Shown: positions 4,499-12,959 of the stretch, in pieces
Numbering within the stretch: the first letter of the stretch is position 1
Layout of the letters: each line of letters starts with the position of its first letter
NCBI RefSeq assembly: GCF_007995015.1
Contig: NZ_VORB01000008.1
Coordinates: 1 to 64,000 of the forward strand
Direction: 5' to 3'
DNA length: 64,000 nt
From: Luteibaculum oceani
GTDB taxonomy: Bacteria > Bacteroidota > Bacteroidia > Flavobacteriales_D > Luteibaculaceae
Notes under the pieces: model-generated
What the model was told of the DNA's origin: nothing
Database searches by the model: none
Seen by the model: only the letters and a program-made list of their open reading frames with translations
Program-made: the position numbers and the translations under genes

Positions 4499-6589
4499 CT
4501 ACTTAAACAAGTCTGAAGATACGTTTGAGTTCACTTTCACTTCATCCATTTCAATTACTAGACTCTGAGGTCCAGAAATGCTCATTTTGTGTGCGAAAAC
4601 ATATCCTTTAACATCTTTAAAGTCGTCAAAAGACTGTACTGTAGTTACCGCACCGTTTGGCGTTTCAGCTGTTACAATTTCTTGTAGCTTAACTCCTCTT
4701 TCTACGCTGTAAAAATGAGTTGAAGGCTCTCCTACGGTTGCTGTAATCTCAACCACATAAGCATCTTCTCCATTTACAGGCTCCACACCAAGTAAAGTAG
4801 ATTTGTAACCTAGGTTTTGGTACTCTAATTCTGGTACCAATAAGGCCTGTACTTCCATTTTCTTAAGGTCGTCGCCTTCCATTTCTTTACGCCCTTGGAA
4901 AGAAATAGAAACTCCTTTTTTACCATCAAACGTTTGCTTCTGGATTACGTTACCCTGAACCATAATGCTTTGAGAGAATAAATTTGGTGCCTTTTGGTAG
5001 GTAACCATTTTAATTTCATTCCCCTGTATGCTTGCGGTTCCTTTGGTAGTAATATCCTTAAGCTTTTTAATTTTCTTAAGGGCCGACTTCATATCCTCAG
5101 ATTGCGTAAACTTCAACACAAAGTTGTCGAATACATTTTGAGCAGTCATTCCTTCTGGAGCTGGCTTGCGCTCCGTTGCATCTGCCTCGTTTCCGTAGAA
5201 ATCGTAGAAAGTTACTTCTCCGTCAGCATCGAATTTCTCTAGGCTCTTTGCTACATCTTTATTTCCAACTACAATTACCAAAGAATTATTTGGTTTGATG
5301 TACTTCTGTGCCATTTGCTTAACCTCTTCGATAGAAACTGAGCTCAATCTTGCAAGGTAATTTGCGTAGTAATCTTTAGGAAGCTTGTAACGCTCAATGT
5401 TTAAAGCAAAATTGGCTACAGTTTGTGGAGACTCTAAAGCTCTTGCAAAAGAACCGTTCATAGAGTTTTTCACTAGTGAAAGATCGTCTTTAGAAACAGG
5501 CTCTTTTGTTAAGCGGTCTAATTCGTATAAAAACTCGGTAACCGATGAGTCCGTCACTTCATTTCTTACCGAAGCAAATGCAGTAAAAGAACCAACGTAT
5601 TGGTCTGTGCTAAGGCTAGATCTTGCACCATAGGTATAGGCTTTATCCTCTCTAAGGTTTTGCATTAATCTACCGCTAAATACACCACCACCTAAAATGT
5701 TATTCATAACGCTAGATGGGATAGCATCTGGAGCTCCTGGCTTAAGGTCTACTGGATAAGTAACATTAATTACCGACTGCACTGCACCGGTTTTAGGCAC
5801 AAAACAAACCTGAGTTCCTTCGGGTCCTTTTACCTCTGGCATAACTGCCATTGGAACTTCTGCTTGTTGCCAAGCTCCAAAGTACTTCTTCACTTTCTTC
5901 TCAGCCTCGGCCTTAGTAATATCTCCAACAATTACCAGGTATGCAATGTTAGGACGGAAGTAAGTGTTGTAGAACTCCTTACAAGACTCCACGCTTACGT
6001 TAGCAACAGTTTCTTCGGTTTCAATTTCCCCGTATGGGTGATCCTTACCATATCTCAACGCTTTAGAAACGTTTGACATAATCGCGTTAGGATCTTCTTT
6101 TCCAGCCTGGATACCAGAAATGGTTTTCTTTTTCTCTGCTTCTAACTGATCTTTTGGGAAAGTTGGATTCAACAATACATCCGAAACAATTCCAAGTAAC
6201 TTATCAGTGTGCTTGGTAAGTGACGATGCGTAGAATCCAGTAGCGTAGGTACTGAAATTAGCACCAATAAAGTCTATGCTTTTATCGATCTGCTCTTTGT
6301 TTTTGCTTGTGGTACCCGCTCTTAATAAAGATCCGGCTAAAGAAGCATTTCCAGCAATTTCACCCTCCATAAATGGAACGTAATCCAAAGTAAGTGAGTA
6401 AGAGATTACTGGACGCTTATGGTTTTCAACTAAAATTACTTTTAGTCCGTTTTCAAGCGTAAATGTTTCAGATTCCCCAATTTGAATTTTTGGTGCAGGC
6501 CCTGGGGCAGGAGCTTTGCTACGATCTACTTGTGCAAAAACCGAAACGGCAAGGGTTACACAAAAGAACAATATGGATAATTTTTTCAT
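4499..6589 (-). CDS. non-catalytic M16 peptidase-family subunit with LolA-like C-terminal domain
   Basis: This 696-residue exported protein has a signal peptide of about 19 residues ending VFA-Q. Two M16 (pitrilysin/MPP) domains follow, at about residues 40-240 and 240-470. The zinc motif HxxEH is missing: the position where it belongs reads GNASLAGSLLRAG. It is therefore probably the substrate-binding partner of the catalytic M16 protein encoded 21 bp upstream, as in two-subunit M16B peptidases. Residues of about 490-696 form an extra beta-rich domain (STLLGVEPVNGEDAYVVEI, then YSVERGVKLQEI) that resembles LolA/outer-membrane-lipoprotein-sorting folds. That assignment is by general pattern only. 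Likely periplasmic. Confidence 0.85.
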   Translation of the reverse strand: MKKLSILFFCVTLAVSVFAQVDRSKAPAPGPAPKIQIGESETFTLENGLKVILVENHKRPVISYSLTLDYVPFMEGEIAGNASLAGSLLRAGTTSKNKEQIDKSIDFIGANFSTYATGFYASSLTKHTDKLLGIVSDVLLNPTFPKDQLEAEKKKTISGIQAGKEDPNAIMSNVSKALRYGKDHPYGEIETEETVANVSVESCKEFYNTYFRPNIAYLVIVGDITKAEAEKKVKKYFGAWQQAEVPMAVMPEVKGPEGTQVCFVPKTGAVQSVINVTYPVDLKPGAPDAIPSSVMNNILGGGVFSGRLMQNLREDKAYTYGARSSLSTDQYVGSFTAFASVRNEVTDSSVTEFLYELDRLTKEPVSKDDLSLVKNSMNGSFARALESPQTVANFALNIERYKLPKDYYANYLARLSSVSIEEVKQMAQKYIKPNNSLVIVVGNKDVAKSLEKFDADGEVTFYDFYGNEADATERKPAPEGMTAQNVFDNFVLKFTQSEDMKSALKKIKKLKDITTKGTASIQGNEIKMVTYQKAPNLFSQSIMVQGNVIQKQTFDGKKGVSISFQGRKEMEGDDLKKMEVQALLVPELEYQNLGYKSTLLGVEPVNGEDAYVVEITATVGEPSTHFYSVERGVKLQEIVTAETPNGAVTTVQSFDDFKDVKGYVFAHKMSISGPQSLVIEMDEVKVNSNVSSDLFK

Positions 6590-6610
6590 CTCTAAATATT
6601 TATAAAGTGA

Positions 6611-7930
6611 TTAGTTGGCTTTTGGTAAGTAATAAAGTACTACTCTATTCTTAGGAGTTAGGTACTTCTTGGCCACATTTCTAATATCTTCTTTGCTAAC
6701 TTTTAGGTAACGCTGTAACTCGGTATTAATAAGGTTAGCGTCTCCGTAATACGTGTGGTAGTTAGCTAAACTTTCAGCTACCCCCACTACTCTTGAGTTA
6801 CCTGCAACAAATTGTGCTTCAATTTGGTTTTTCACCTTGTTTAGCTCTTCGTCGCTAATTAACTCGCTTTGTAACTTTTTAATTTCCTCGTCTATTACTT
6901 TTTCAGCAGCCATAGGATCTACTCCTGAGTTACAAATAGCAAATGAAAGTGTTAATCCTGGGTGCTCTAATCCAAGTGGGAAAACACCTGTTTGTAATGC
7001 CAATTGCTCCTTATCTACTAATCTTTTGTATAGTCTAGAAGACTGGCCGCTAGAAAGTAGTGTACTTAACATTTCCATTGCATAAGCATCGGCAGTTCCT
7101 TGTGCAGGAGAGTGGTATGCTTGAATTACTGCAGGAAGTTGGATGTTATCGAAAACAGTATCTCTAATCTCTGTAGTTTGAGCTGGCTCGTTAGCCTCTG
7201 GGAAAGGAATGGTCTTGGTTCCTTTTTTGATTTCACCAAAGTACTTCGCAATTAATTTTTTGGTTTCTGGTATGTTGATATCTCCAGCTATAGAAAGTAC
7301 TGCATTGTTAGGAACGTAGAAAGTTTTGTAGAAATCCATAAACTCCTGGTCCGAAGCGGCATTTAGGTGGTCCATAGAACCAATAACCGACCATTTGTAT
7401 GGGTGAACTTTATACGCTCTTTTAAAGGTTTCTTCTAAGATAGAACCGTAAGGAGTGTTATCCATTCTTTGTCTACGCTCCTCTTTAACTACTTCGCGTT
7501 GAGTTTCAATACCAACGTTTTCAACTTTTGCGTGCATCAAACGCTCGCTTTCCAACCAAAGACCTAATTCTAATTGGTTAGACGGTAAAACCTCGTAGTA
7601 AAAAGTACGGTCTTGAGTGGTATTGGCATTTAACACCCCACCGGCATTTTCAATGTACTTATCGAACTCACCACGGCCAATATTTTCTGACCCTTCGAAT
7701 AAAAGGTGCTCAAAAAAGTGCGCCATACCTGTACGGTTTGGATCTTCGTTTTTAGATCCTACATGGTATAACATGGTAATTGCCACTACAGGAGTTGAGT
7801 GGTCTTCGTGAAGAATTACGTGGAGACCATTGGGTAGGTCGTATTCCACAAAGTCAATCTTTTTAGCTTGCGAAAAGCCCACCAAGGTGCTTAGCATCGC
7901 AAGAGCAAGACATAGATGCTTTTTATACAT
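6611..7930 (-). CDS. zinc-dependent M16 peptidase
   Basis: This 439-residue exported M16B metallopeptidase has a signal peptide ending near residue 22 (STLVGFSQA). Zinc ligands and catalytic residue are visible: H71, E74 and H75 in HFFEHLLFEG, with the third ligand near E150/E151 in VVKEERRQR. The C-terminal M16 domain follows from about residue 200 (VLSIAGDINIPETKKL). It should degrade peptides in the periplasm together with the non-catalytic subunit downstream, with which it forms a two-gene operon. A promoter and a long inverted repeat lie just upstream. Confidence 0.92.
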   Translation of the reverse strand: MYKKHLCLALAMLSTLVGFSQAKKIDFVEYDLPNGLHVILHEDHSTPVVAITMLYHVGSKNEDPNRTGMAHFFEHLLFEGSENIGRGEFDKYIENAGGVLNANTTQDRTFYYEVLPSNQLELGLWLESERLMHAKVENVGIETQREVVKEERRQRMDNTPYGSILEETFKRAYKVHPYKWSVIGSMDHLNAASDQEFMDFYKTFYVPNNAVLSIAGDINIPETKKLIAKYFGEIKKGTKTIPFPEANEPAQTTEIRDTVFDNIQLPAVIQAYHSPAQGTADAYAMEMLSTLLSSGQSSRLYKRLVDKEQLALQTGVFPLGLEHPGLTLSFAICNSGVDPMAAEKVIDEEIKKLQSELISDEELNKVKNQIEAQFVAGNSRVVGVAESLANYHTYYGDANLINTELQRYLKVSKEDIRNVAKKYLTPKNRVVLYYLPKAN

Positions 7931-7934
7931 AGTT

Positions 7935-7990
7935 TTTCCAGTTTAGCGGCTCAAAAATAGAAGTATTCTCGAGCTTTACTAAACTGGAAA
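7935..7990 (-). promoter_or_regulatory. promoter of the M16 operon framed by a 12-bp inverted repeat
   Basis: Minus-strand TATTTTTG (7959-7952) fits TAnnTTTG. TTTCCAGTTTAG at 7935-7946 and CTAAACTGGAAA at 7979-7990 are perfect inverted copies 32 bp apart, one on each side of the -7 element. This is a plausible operator pair. The gene for a TetR-type regulator starts its 3' end at 8025, directly upstream. Confidence 0.6.
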
Positions 7991-8024
7991 TACATAAGTG
8001 GTAATCTATAGCGATTGCCGATGC

Positions 8025-8645
8025 CTACATCTTACAATCGGCGATAACAGTATGAATAATCCCGTCGAACTTAATTTTAAAATACTCGTCGAAGGCCTTA
8101 TCCAAGGTTAAATTATTGTCTTTCAGGTAAGTAGTAGTTAATAAGGCATCCAAGAACCAACGGTCGGTACCCACCATAACATTTACGTCAAAGTCTTTAA
8201 AATATCCTTTTGCAATTCCTTCTTCGTAGTACTTTCCAATTACAAAGGAGAATTGGTTTCTAAACATCTCTACGTAATCCCACATTTCAGGATACGTTTC
8301 TCTTACATCTCTAACCAATCTAGGAGATACACTGGTTAATTGCTCGGCGTAATATTTCATCGCCATGTAATAGCGCTTAATAAAAGGAATGCTTTGGTCG
8401 GTTAAGTACTCCTCGTATTTTCTAATGCGGTTTAACAACATTGCTACCGCAGTTTGCACCATTTCATCCTTACTTTTAAAGTGGTTGTAGATGGTGGCTT
8501 TAGAAATATTTAATAGCTGTGCAACATCGTCCATGGTAATGTTGCGGATTCCTGTTTTCTCGAAGTGTACGATGCATTCGTTAATCCACTTTTCACGTTT
8601 TACCTCGTTGCGACTTCTTTTTTTTGCTATTGGTTTTCTACCCAT
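8025..8645 (-). CDS. TetR-family transcriptional regulator
   Basis: This 206-residue protein has an N-terminal TetR helix-turn-helix at about residues 20-70 (GIRNITMDDVAQLLNISKAT then IYNHFKSKDEM). A helical ligand-binding domain follows. The N-terminus is strongly basic (GRKPIAKKRSRNEVKREKW). It lies upstream of the M16 operon in the same direction, and a second TetR gene diverges on its other side. A 14-bp palindrome in its own leader may be its operator. The effector is unknown. Confidence 0.9.
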   Translation of the reverse strand: MGRKPIAKKRSRNEVKREKWINECIVHFEKTGIRNITMDDVAQLLNISKATIYNHFKSKDEMVQTAVAMLLNRIRKYEEYLTDQSIPFIKRYYMAMKYYAEQLTSVSPRLVRDVRETYPEMWDYVEMFRNQFSFVIGKYYEEGIAKGYFKDFDVNVMVGTDRWFLDALLTTTYLKDNNLTLDKAFDEYFKIKFDGIIHTVIADCKM

Positions 8646-8673
8646 GATGTGATATTAGAAAATTAAAAAATAT

Positions 8674-8687
8674 GCCCAATTCTGGGC
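8674..8687. promoter_or_regulatory. 14-bp palindrome between two divergent tetR genes
   Basis: GCCCA-ATTC-TGGGC is a perfect 5-bp-arm palindrome 29 bp upstream of the minus-strand tetR start. Its position suits autoregulation. No other evidence supports it. Confidence 0.35.
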
Positions 8688-8853
8688 GACTAAGATATTT
8701 CAAAAAGTTTAAAAAAGGTGGTTAATTTTACTTTATTAAGAATTTCAAGCTAAATATTCTAAAGAAACCGCATTTTCAGCCAATTTGTTTACTTTAAATA
8801 GAATTAATCACTTTTCCGTAGTAATTCATAACTTTCGGAAAATTTTTTTTTGG

Positions 8854-9486
8854 ATGGGAACGGTCGTCAAGAAACATAAGGACAAAGCGGTTAGAAAGAG
8901 CGAAATCATTGCTGCTGCTGAAAAAATTTTCTTTAAAAGTGGTATTCATCAAGCCTCAATGGACGCAGTAGCCAGCGAAGCGGATGTAAGTAAAGGTACA
9001 CTATACCTATACTTTAAGAACAAAAACGCCTTGTATCGCGCCATATTGCGTAGAGCTTTCGAAACCTTAGAAAAATACGTAACCGAGGCCATCTCAGATT
9101 TTAGTGGAAACGGCAAGGAGAAGATAAAAGAGGCGGGAAAAGCCTACATCAAATTCTCTAAAGAACATCCAGGATATTTCGATGCCATTTTGCATTACGA
9201 AAACGATACCGTGAGCTTAGACGACATGGAGGCTGAATCGCTGAAAAGCATGATTGCCGGAAACCAGGTTTTAGAAGTACTTGCCAATGTGGTTAAAGCT
9301 GGAATGGACGATGGATCTATTGGCACCCATAAAAACCCTATTAAACTGGCCATTATTTTATGGGGGTCTACAACGGGAATGCTCCAAATGCTCAACGCAA
9401 AGAGCAAATTGCTAGAGCATTATTATAATTTAAGTGAAGAGGAAATGTTAGAAGATTACTTCGAAGTAATTTTGAAAAAACTGTAA
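8854..9486 (+). CDS. TetR-family transcriptional regulator
   Basis: This TetR regulator has 210 residues from the ATG at 8854. The open frame continues upstream to 8785, but those 23 residues do not look like TetR, and the HTH normally begins soon after a short basic leader (MGTVVKKHKDKAVRKSE). The HTH is GIHQASMDAVASEADVSKGT then LYLYFKNKNALY. It is the first gene of a three-gene run with a thioesterase (2 bp away) and a glycerophosphodiesterase (overlapping). Control of lipid or acyl-CoA metabolism is a reasonable inference. Confidence 0.88.
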   Translation: MGTVVKKHKDKAVRKSEIIAAAEKIFFKSGIHQASMDAVASEADVSKGTLYLYFKNKNALYRAILRRAFETLEKYVTEAISDFSGNGKEKIKEAGKAYIKFSKEHPGYFDAILHYENDTVSLDDMEAESLKSMIAGNQVLEVLANVVKAGMDDGSIGTHKNPIKLAIILWGSTTGMLQMLNAKSKLLEHYYNLSEEEMLEDYFEVILKKL

Positions 9487-9488
9487 GC

Positions 9489-9887
9489 TTGAAGCATACT
9501 ACCGAACTAAAAATAAGAGGCTATCACCTTGATGGCTATGGACATGTTAACAATGCAAGATATCTAGAACTACTCGAAGAAGCCCGATGGCAATATTTGG
9601 ATATCATCAATGCAAAATCTTACTTCGAAGAGCGAAACCTAGCCTTCGTTGTGGTAAACATCAATATCTCATACAAATATCCAATTACCCAGGGACAGAC
9701 CCTGCGTATAGAAACGGAACCTTCTAAAAAAGGAAATACCAGTTGGATTTTCCACCAGATTGGATATCTCAACGATTCATCAACCCAAGTAATAGACGCT
9801 GTTGTTACTTTTGTTTTACTCGACGCCAAAACAGGGAAACCGGTTAAGGTTAACGAAGAAATGCAAGAAGTGCTTTTACCCAGATAA
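9489..9887 (+). CDS. acyl-CoA thioesterase, 4HBT/YbgC type
   Basis: This 132-residue hotdog-fold thioesterase probably hydrolyses acyl-CoA. The motif GYHLDGYGHVNNARYLELLE carries the conserved Asp-Gly-x-Gly-His-Val-Asn-Asn signature near residue 15. The start is TTG at 9489, two bases after the tetR stop. The next gene begins at 9887 within this stop codon. The chain-length preference cannot be told from sequence. Confidence 0.88.
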   Translation: MKHTTELKIRGYHLDGYGHVNNARYLELLEEARWQYLDIINAKSYFEERNLAFVVVNINISYKYPITQGQTLRIETEPSKKGNTSWIFHQIGYLNDSSTQVIDAVVTFVLLDAKTGKPVKVNEEMQEVLLPR

Positions 9888-10639
9888 TGACAGCAATTAT
9901 TGCGCATAGAGGTGCCTCGGCATTGGCTCCCGAAAACACCATGGCCGCAATTAATAAGGCTTTGGAGATTGGGGTGGATTACATCGAAATTGATGTAAGA
10001 CTTAGCTTAGATAATGTACCCGTTTTAATGCACGATGCCAAGGTAAACCGAACCACCAATGGAAAAGGTCCTGTGGTGTGGTTTTACTATCAATCCCTAA
10101 AAAAATTAGATGCTGGCTCCTGGTTTTCACCAGAATTTAAAGGAGAGCAAATCCCATCGCTAAATGAGGTTTTAGGCGCTGTAGTTCCCAAAGCAAAATT
10201 ACTAATAGAGCTAAAAGGCTCCTTGATGATGCAGCCACTTCTGGCGAGAAAACTGGTGCAGCAAATCAACAAACACAAAGCCCAAAAACACTGCATTATT
10301 CAGTCTTTTAGTGCCCCACTTCTTAAAAGCATACACCGAGAAAATCCAGATTTGGAGTTGAACTTGCTTTTAAACTACAGCAACCGAGCTATACCCATTT
10401 ATCGCGATCGCCTGCCCAAAGTGGGTAACATATATAGATTTAAGAAGTCGTCTGCCATCAATCCCAATTATAAATTGGTGGATAGAAAAATGGTAAACGC
10501 CATACATAAAAAAGGCCGTCAGATCTTTTGCTGGACGGTAGACGACGAACAAGAAATGCGTCGCTTAATTGATTTGGGTGTGGATGGAATCATTACCAAC
10601 CATCCCGATAAATTAAAAAAGCTCCTGAAAAGCAATTGA
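9887..10639 (+). CDS. glycerophosphodiester phosphodiesterase
   Basis: This 250-residue GDPD-family enzyme is predicted to split glycerophosphodiesters into glycerol-3-phosphate and an alcohol. Catalytic motifs are AHRGASALAPENT (general acid/base His), YIEIDVRLS (metal-binding Glu and Asp) and VLMHD. There is no signal peptide, so it acts in the cytoplasm. Start and upstream stop overlap as TAATG, implying translational coupling to the thioesterase. Confidence 0.92.
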   Translation: MTAIIAHRGASALAPENTMAAINKALEIGVDYIEIDVRLSLDNVPVLMHDAKVNRTTNGKGPVVWFYYQSLKKLDAGSWFSPEFKGEQIPSLNEVLGAVVPKAKLLIELKGSLMMQPLLARKLVQQINKHKAQKHCIIQSFSAPLLKSIHRENPDLELNLLLNYSNRAIPIYRDRLPKVGNIYRFKKSSAINPNYKLVDRKMVNAIHKKGRQIFCWTVDDEQEMRRLIDLGVDGIITNHPDKLKKLLKSN

Positions 10640-10664
10640 TTACCCGCCATTTATAGGGAAATTC

Positions 10665-10672
10665 TACCTTTG
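10665..10672 (+). promoter_or_regulatory. promoter -7 element for the DUF349 gene
   Basis: TACCTTTG is followed by CACC, the common Bacteroidota pattern around a start of transcription. It is 31 bp before the DUF349 gene. A TTG at 10636 is too far upstream to be a standard -33 element. Confidence 0.5.
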
Positions 10673-10702
10673 CACCGTTTTTAAAGATTTTATAGCACAA
10701 TA

Positions 10703-12463
10703 ATGCAAGAACTGCTGAACAAATTCTCTGACTTACTAAAGCAAGAATTTAACAAAGAACTCATTACCGAGGGTAAAACCTTGATGGAAGACATTGAAAA
10801 GGAGTTTAACCAACTTCGTGAAAAAGCACTGGAGACTTTTTTAGAAGATCCAGAAAATAAACCCGAAGACTTCTCTCCTGCTCCATCGGAAGATGAACAG
10901 AAATTTGCCGAGCTAAAAACGGAATTTAAAGACAAAAGGAAGGCATACGCCGAGCGTAGAGCAAAAGAGGAAAAAGAAAACCTCGACAGAAAACTTGCCA
11001 TCATCAAACAAATTTCCAGCATCACTAAAGATGAGGAAAACATAAAAAAAGCCTTCGATACTTTTAAGGCACTACAAGAAGAGTGGAATGGTATTGGAAG
11101 AGTTCCTGGCGATCGCCACAAAGAAGTTTTACAAGACTACCACAACGCAGTAGATACTTTTTACTACGATATTAAAATTTACAAGGACCTTTTAGAGAAC
11201 GATCTAAAGAAAAACCTTGAAACCAAACAAAACATCGTTAAAAACCTAGAGGTTATATCTAAGGCAGAAACAGAAAACTTAGAGGAAAACGTAAAGAAGT
11301 ACCAACAAGAATGGTACGATGTTGGACCGGTGCCTAGAGACGAATTTGAACCTTTAAAAGCCCGTTTCGACAAGGCTTTAGATGCCGCATACGAGATCAT
11401 TAAAACCAGAAGAGCCGCAAGAAAAGAGGAGTTAGATAAAAATCTGGCACTGAAAAAAGGTCTTCTTGGAAAAACTAGAGAGATCACCGAAAAGCTTCCT
11501 AACAATGCTAAAGCTTGGAACAAGGCAACGGAAAAGATCATAGAGATTCAGCAAGCTTGGAAACAAGTTGGATACGGCCCTAGAAAGGAAAATGAAGAAG
11601 TTTGGAAAGAATTTAGAGCCGAGTGCGATACTTTCTTTGAACATAAATCGAAGTTTTTTGAAGATTTCAAGAAAGAACTTTCGCTAAACCAAACCGAGAA
11701 AGAGGCACTTTGTGATCAGGCAGAGGTACTTAAAGATTCTACCGATTGGAAGGAGACCTCCAGAAAGCTAATCGATCTGCAGAAAAAATGGAAAAACATT
11801 GGACCTGCTCCTATGGCTTTTGAGCAAAAGCTTTGGAAAAGATTTAGAGCAGCTTGCGATGCCTTCTTCGAAGCTAAAGAGAAAAGCGCCAAGGAGTTAG
11901 ACGCCAAGTTCGAAGACAACTACAAAGCCAAACTCGAATTTATTGAGGCGTTCAAAGGGGTTAAATTACCTGAAGACAAGCAAGAAGCTGCCAAGGAAAT
12001 TAAAAGCAAACTTTCTGAGTGGAACAAACTTGGTAAAGTGCCTAAGGATAAAATAACCGAAGTAAATAACGCTTTCAACTCTATATTAGATGAGAAAATG
12101 GAAGCTATTGGATTGGCTAAAGAGGAGTTAGAACACTCTAAATTTACTAGCCGAATTCAAGGGTTACTTCAAGAAAACGACTTCGAAAAACTACTTCAAA
12201 AAGAAAAGCGTTTCATCAACGAAAAAATTGAAGAGTTTAAAAAGCAAGCCATACAGTTCGAGAACAACATGGCGTTCTTTAATTCTAGCAGCGCAAAGAA
12301 AAACCCATTGCTTGTTGAGGCTGAAAAGAAAATTACAGCTACTCGCAATGCAATAGAGAAGATGGAAAATCAGATTAAGTACATCAATAAAAACATGCGC
12401 CAAAAAATTAAGGAGCTGCAGGCGAATGAAACTGAAACACAAAACGAGGAAGCCGCTAACTAG
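10703..12463 (+). CDS. DUF349 repeat protein
   Basis: This 586-residue, highly charged, helical cytoplasmic protein has five visible DUF349 units marked by IGRVPGDRHKEV, VGPVPRDEFEPL, VGYGPRKENEEV, IGPAPMAFEQKL and LGKVPKDKITEV. Each is preceded by a W or F heptad segment, spaced about 70-80 residues. A C-terminal coiled coil (about 530-586) ends in a Glu/Asn-rich tail. The function of DUF349 proteins is not established. The long Lys/Glu helices also explain several long antisense open frames here, which I do not annotate. Its stop codon lies inside a hairpin shared with the next gene. Confidence 0.88.
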   Translation: MQELLNKFSDLLKQEFNKELITEGKTLMEDIEKEFNQLREKALETFLEDPENKPEDFSPAPSEDEQKFAELKTEFKDKRKAYAERRAKEEKENLDRKLAIIKQISSITKDEENIKKAFDTFKALQEEWNGIGRVPGDRHKEVLQDYHNAVDTFYYDIKIYKDLLENDLKKNLETKQNIVKNLEVISKAETENLEENVKKYQQEWYDVGPVPRDEFEPLKARFDKALDAAYEIIKTRRAARKEELDKNLALKKGLLGKTREITEKLPNNAKAWNKATEKIIEIQQAWKQVGYGPRKENEEVWKEFRAECDTFFEHKSKFFEDFKKELSLNQTEKEALCDQAEVLKDSTDWKETSRKLIDLQKKWKNIGPAPMAFEQKLWKRFRAACDAFFEAKEKSAKELDAKFEDNYKAKLEFIEAFKGVKLPEDKQEAAKEIKSKLSEWNKLGKVPKDKITEVNNAFNSILDEKMEAIGLAKEELEHSKFTSRIQGLLQENDFEKLLQKEKRFINEKIEEFKKQAIQFENNMAFFNSSSAKKNPLLVEAEKKITATRNAIEKMENQIKYINKNMRQKIKELQANETETQNEEAAN

Positions 12464-12959
12464 CGGCTTTATCCTTTCTATTGCAGTTTTTTGTAGCTGC
12501 AGCATACTTCTAACCCATAAAACCTTAGCTCAAAACCCTATAAAACCTGCTGGAATGGGGATAGCTGAGGTTGAGGAGGTTGTTTATTTTAGTTCGCTAC
12601 GCAATTTAATTCCAGGTAAAACCTGGAAGTACATTGTTCAGGAACACGATATCGCCCCTTACTCTAAGCTGATATTTAACTACGCCGAATTTCCAGATTT
12701 CCCCATAGAACGAGTGGAAGTACTGCGAAAGGCCGAACAACATGTTTATACCTTGGTTAAGGTAAACGGAAGGTTTGAGTGCGAATGGCTGCTAGAGGAT
12801 GCCTTTCGAGTTTTTGGAGATCTTAAAAACCCAAAACAGGAAAGTAAAACCCTTGTTGAATTCGAATGGAATGTAGACGACCATTTTGCCGATCAAACCG
12901 TTACCTATAAACTAATGGGTAAAAAACAGTGTGAGGTTAAAATGATGGTAAATTTTTAA
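12426..12959 (+). CDS. small exported protein of unknown function
   Basis: I do not recognise this 177-residue protein. Residues 1-36 form a basic N-terminus and hydrophobic stretch (SGFILSIAVFCSCSILL) ending at LAQ, so it is exported. Cysteines in the hydrophobic stretch make a lipoprotein possible, but no clean lipobox placement is seen. The mature part is beta-rich and contains FECEWLLEDAFRVFGD. It overlaps the DUF349 gene by 38 bp. Its 3' end overlaps the convergent helicase gene by four bases. Confidence 0.6.
   Translation: MKLKHKTRKPLTSGFILSIAVFCSCSILLTHKTLAQNPIKPAGMGIAEVEEVVYFSSLRNLIPGKTWKYIVQEHDIAPYSKLIFNYAEFPDFPIERVEVLRKAEQHVYTLVKVNGRFECEWLLEDAFRVFGDLKNPKQESKTLVEFEWNVDDHFADQTVTYKLMGKKQCEVKMMVNF
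12450..12469 (+). terminator. terminator-like hairpin spanning the DUF349 stop codon
   Basis: AAGCCGCT, an AACT tetraloop and AGCGGCTT form an 8-bp stem, with TAG as the stop codon at 12461-12463. The following TTTATCCTTTCT is only weakly T-rich. The hairpin also falls in the signal-peptide coding part of the next gene, so it may attenuate rather than end transcription. Confidence 0.5.

Noticed and set aside
10690-11541. Long minus-strand frames opposite the DUF349 gene
   Set aside because: Ser/Phe-rich shadows produced by the Lys/Glu-rich helical protein on the other strand.
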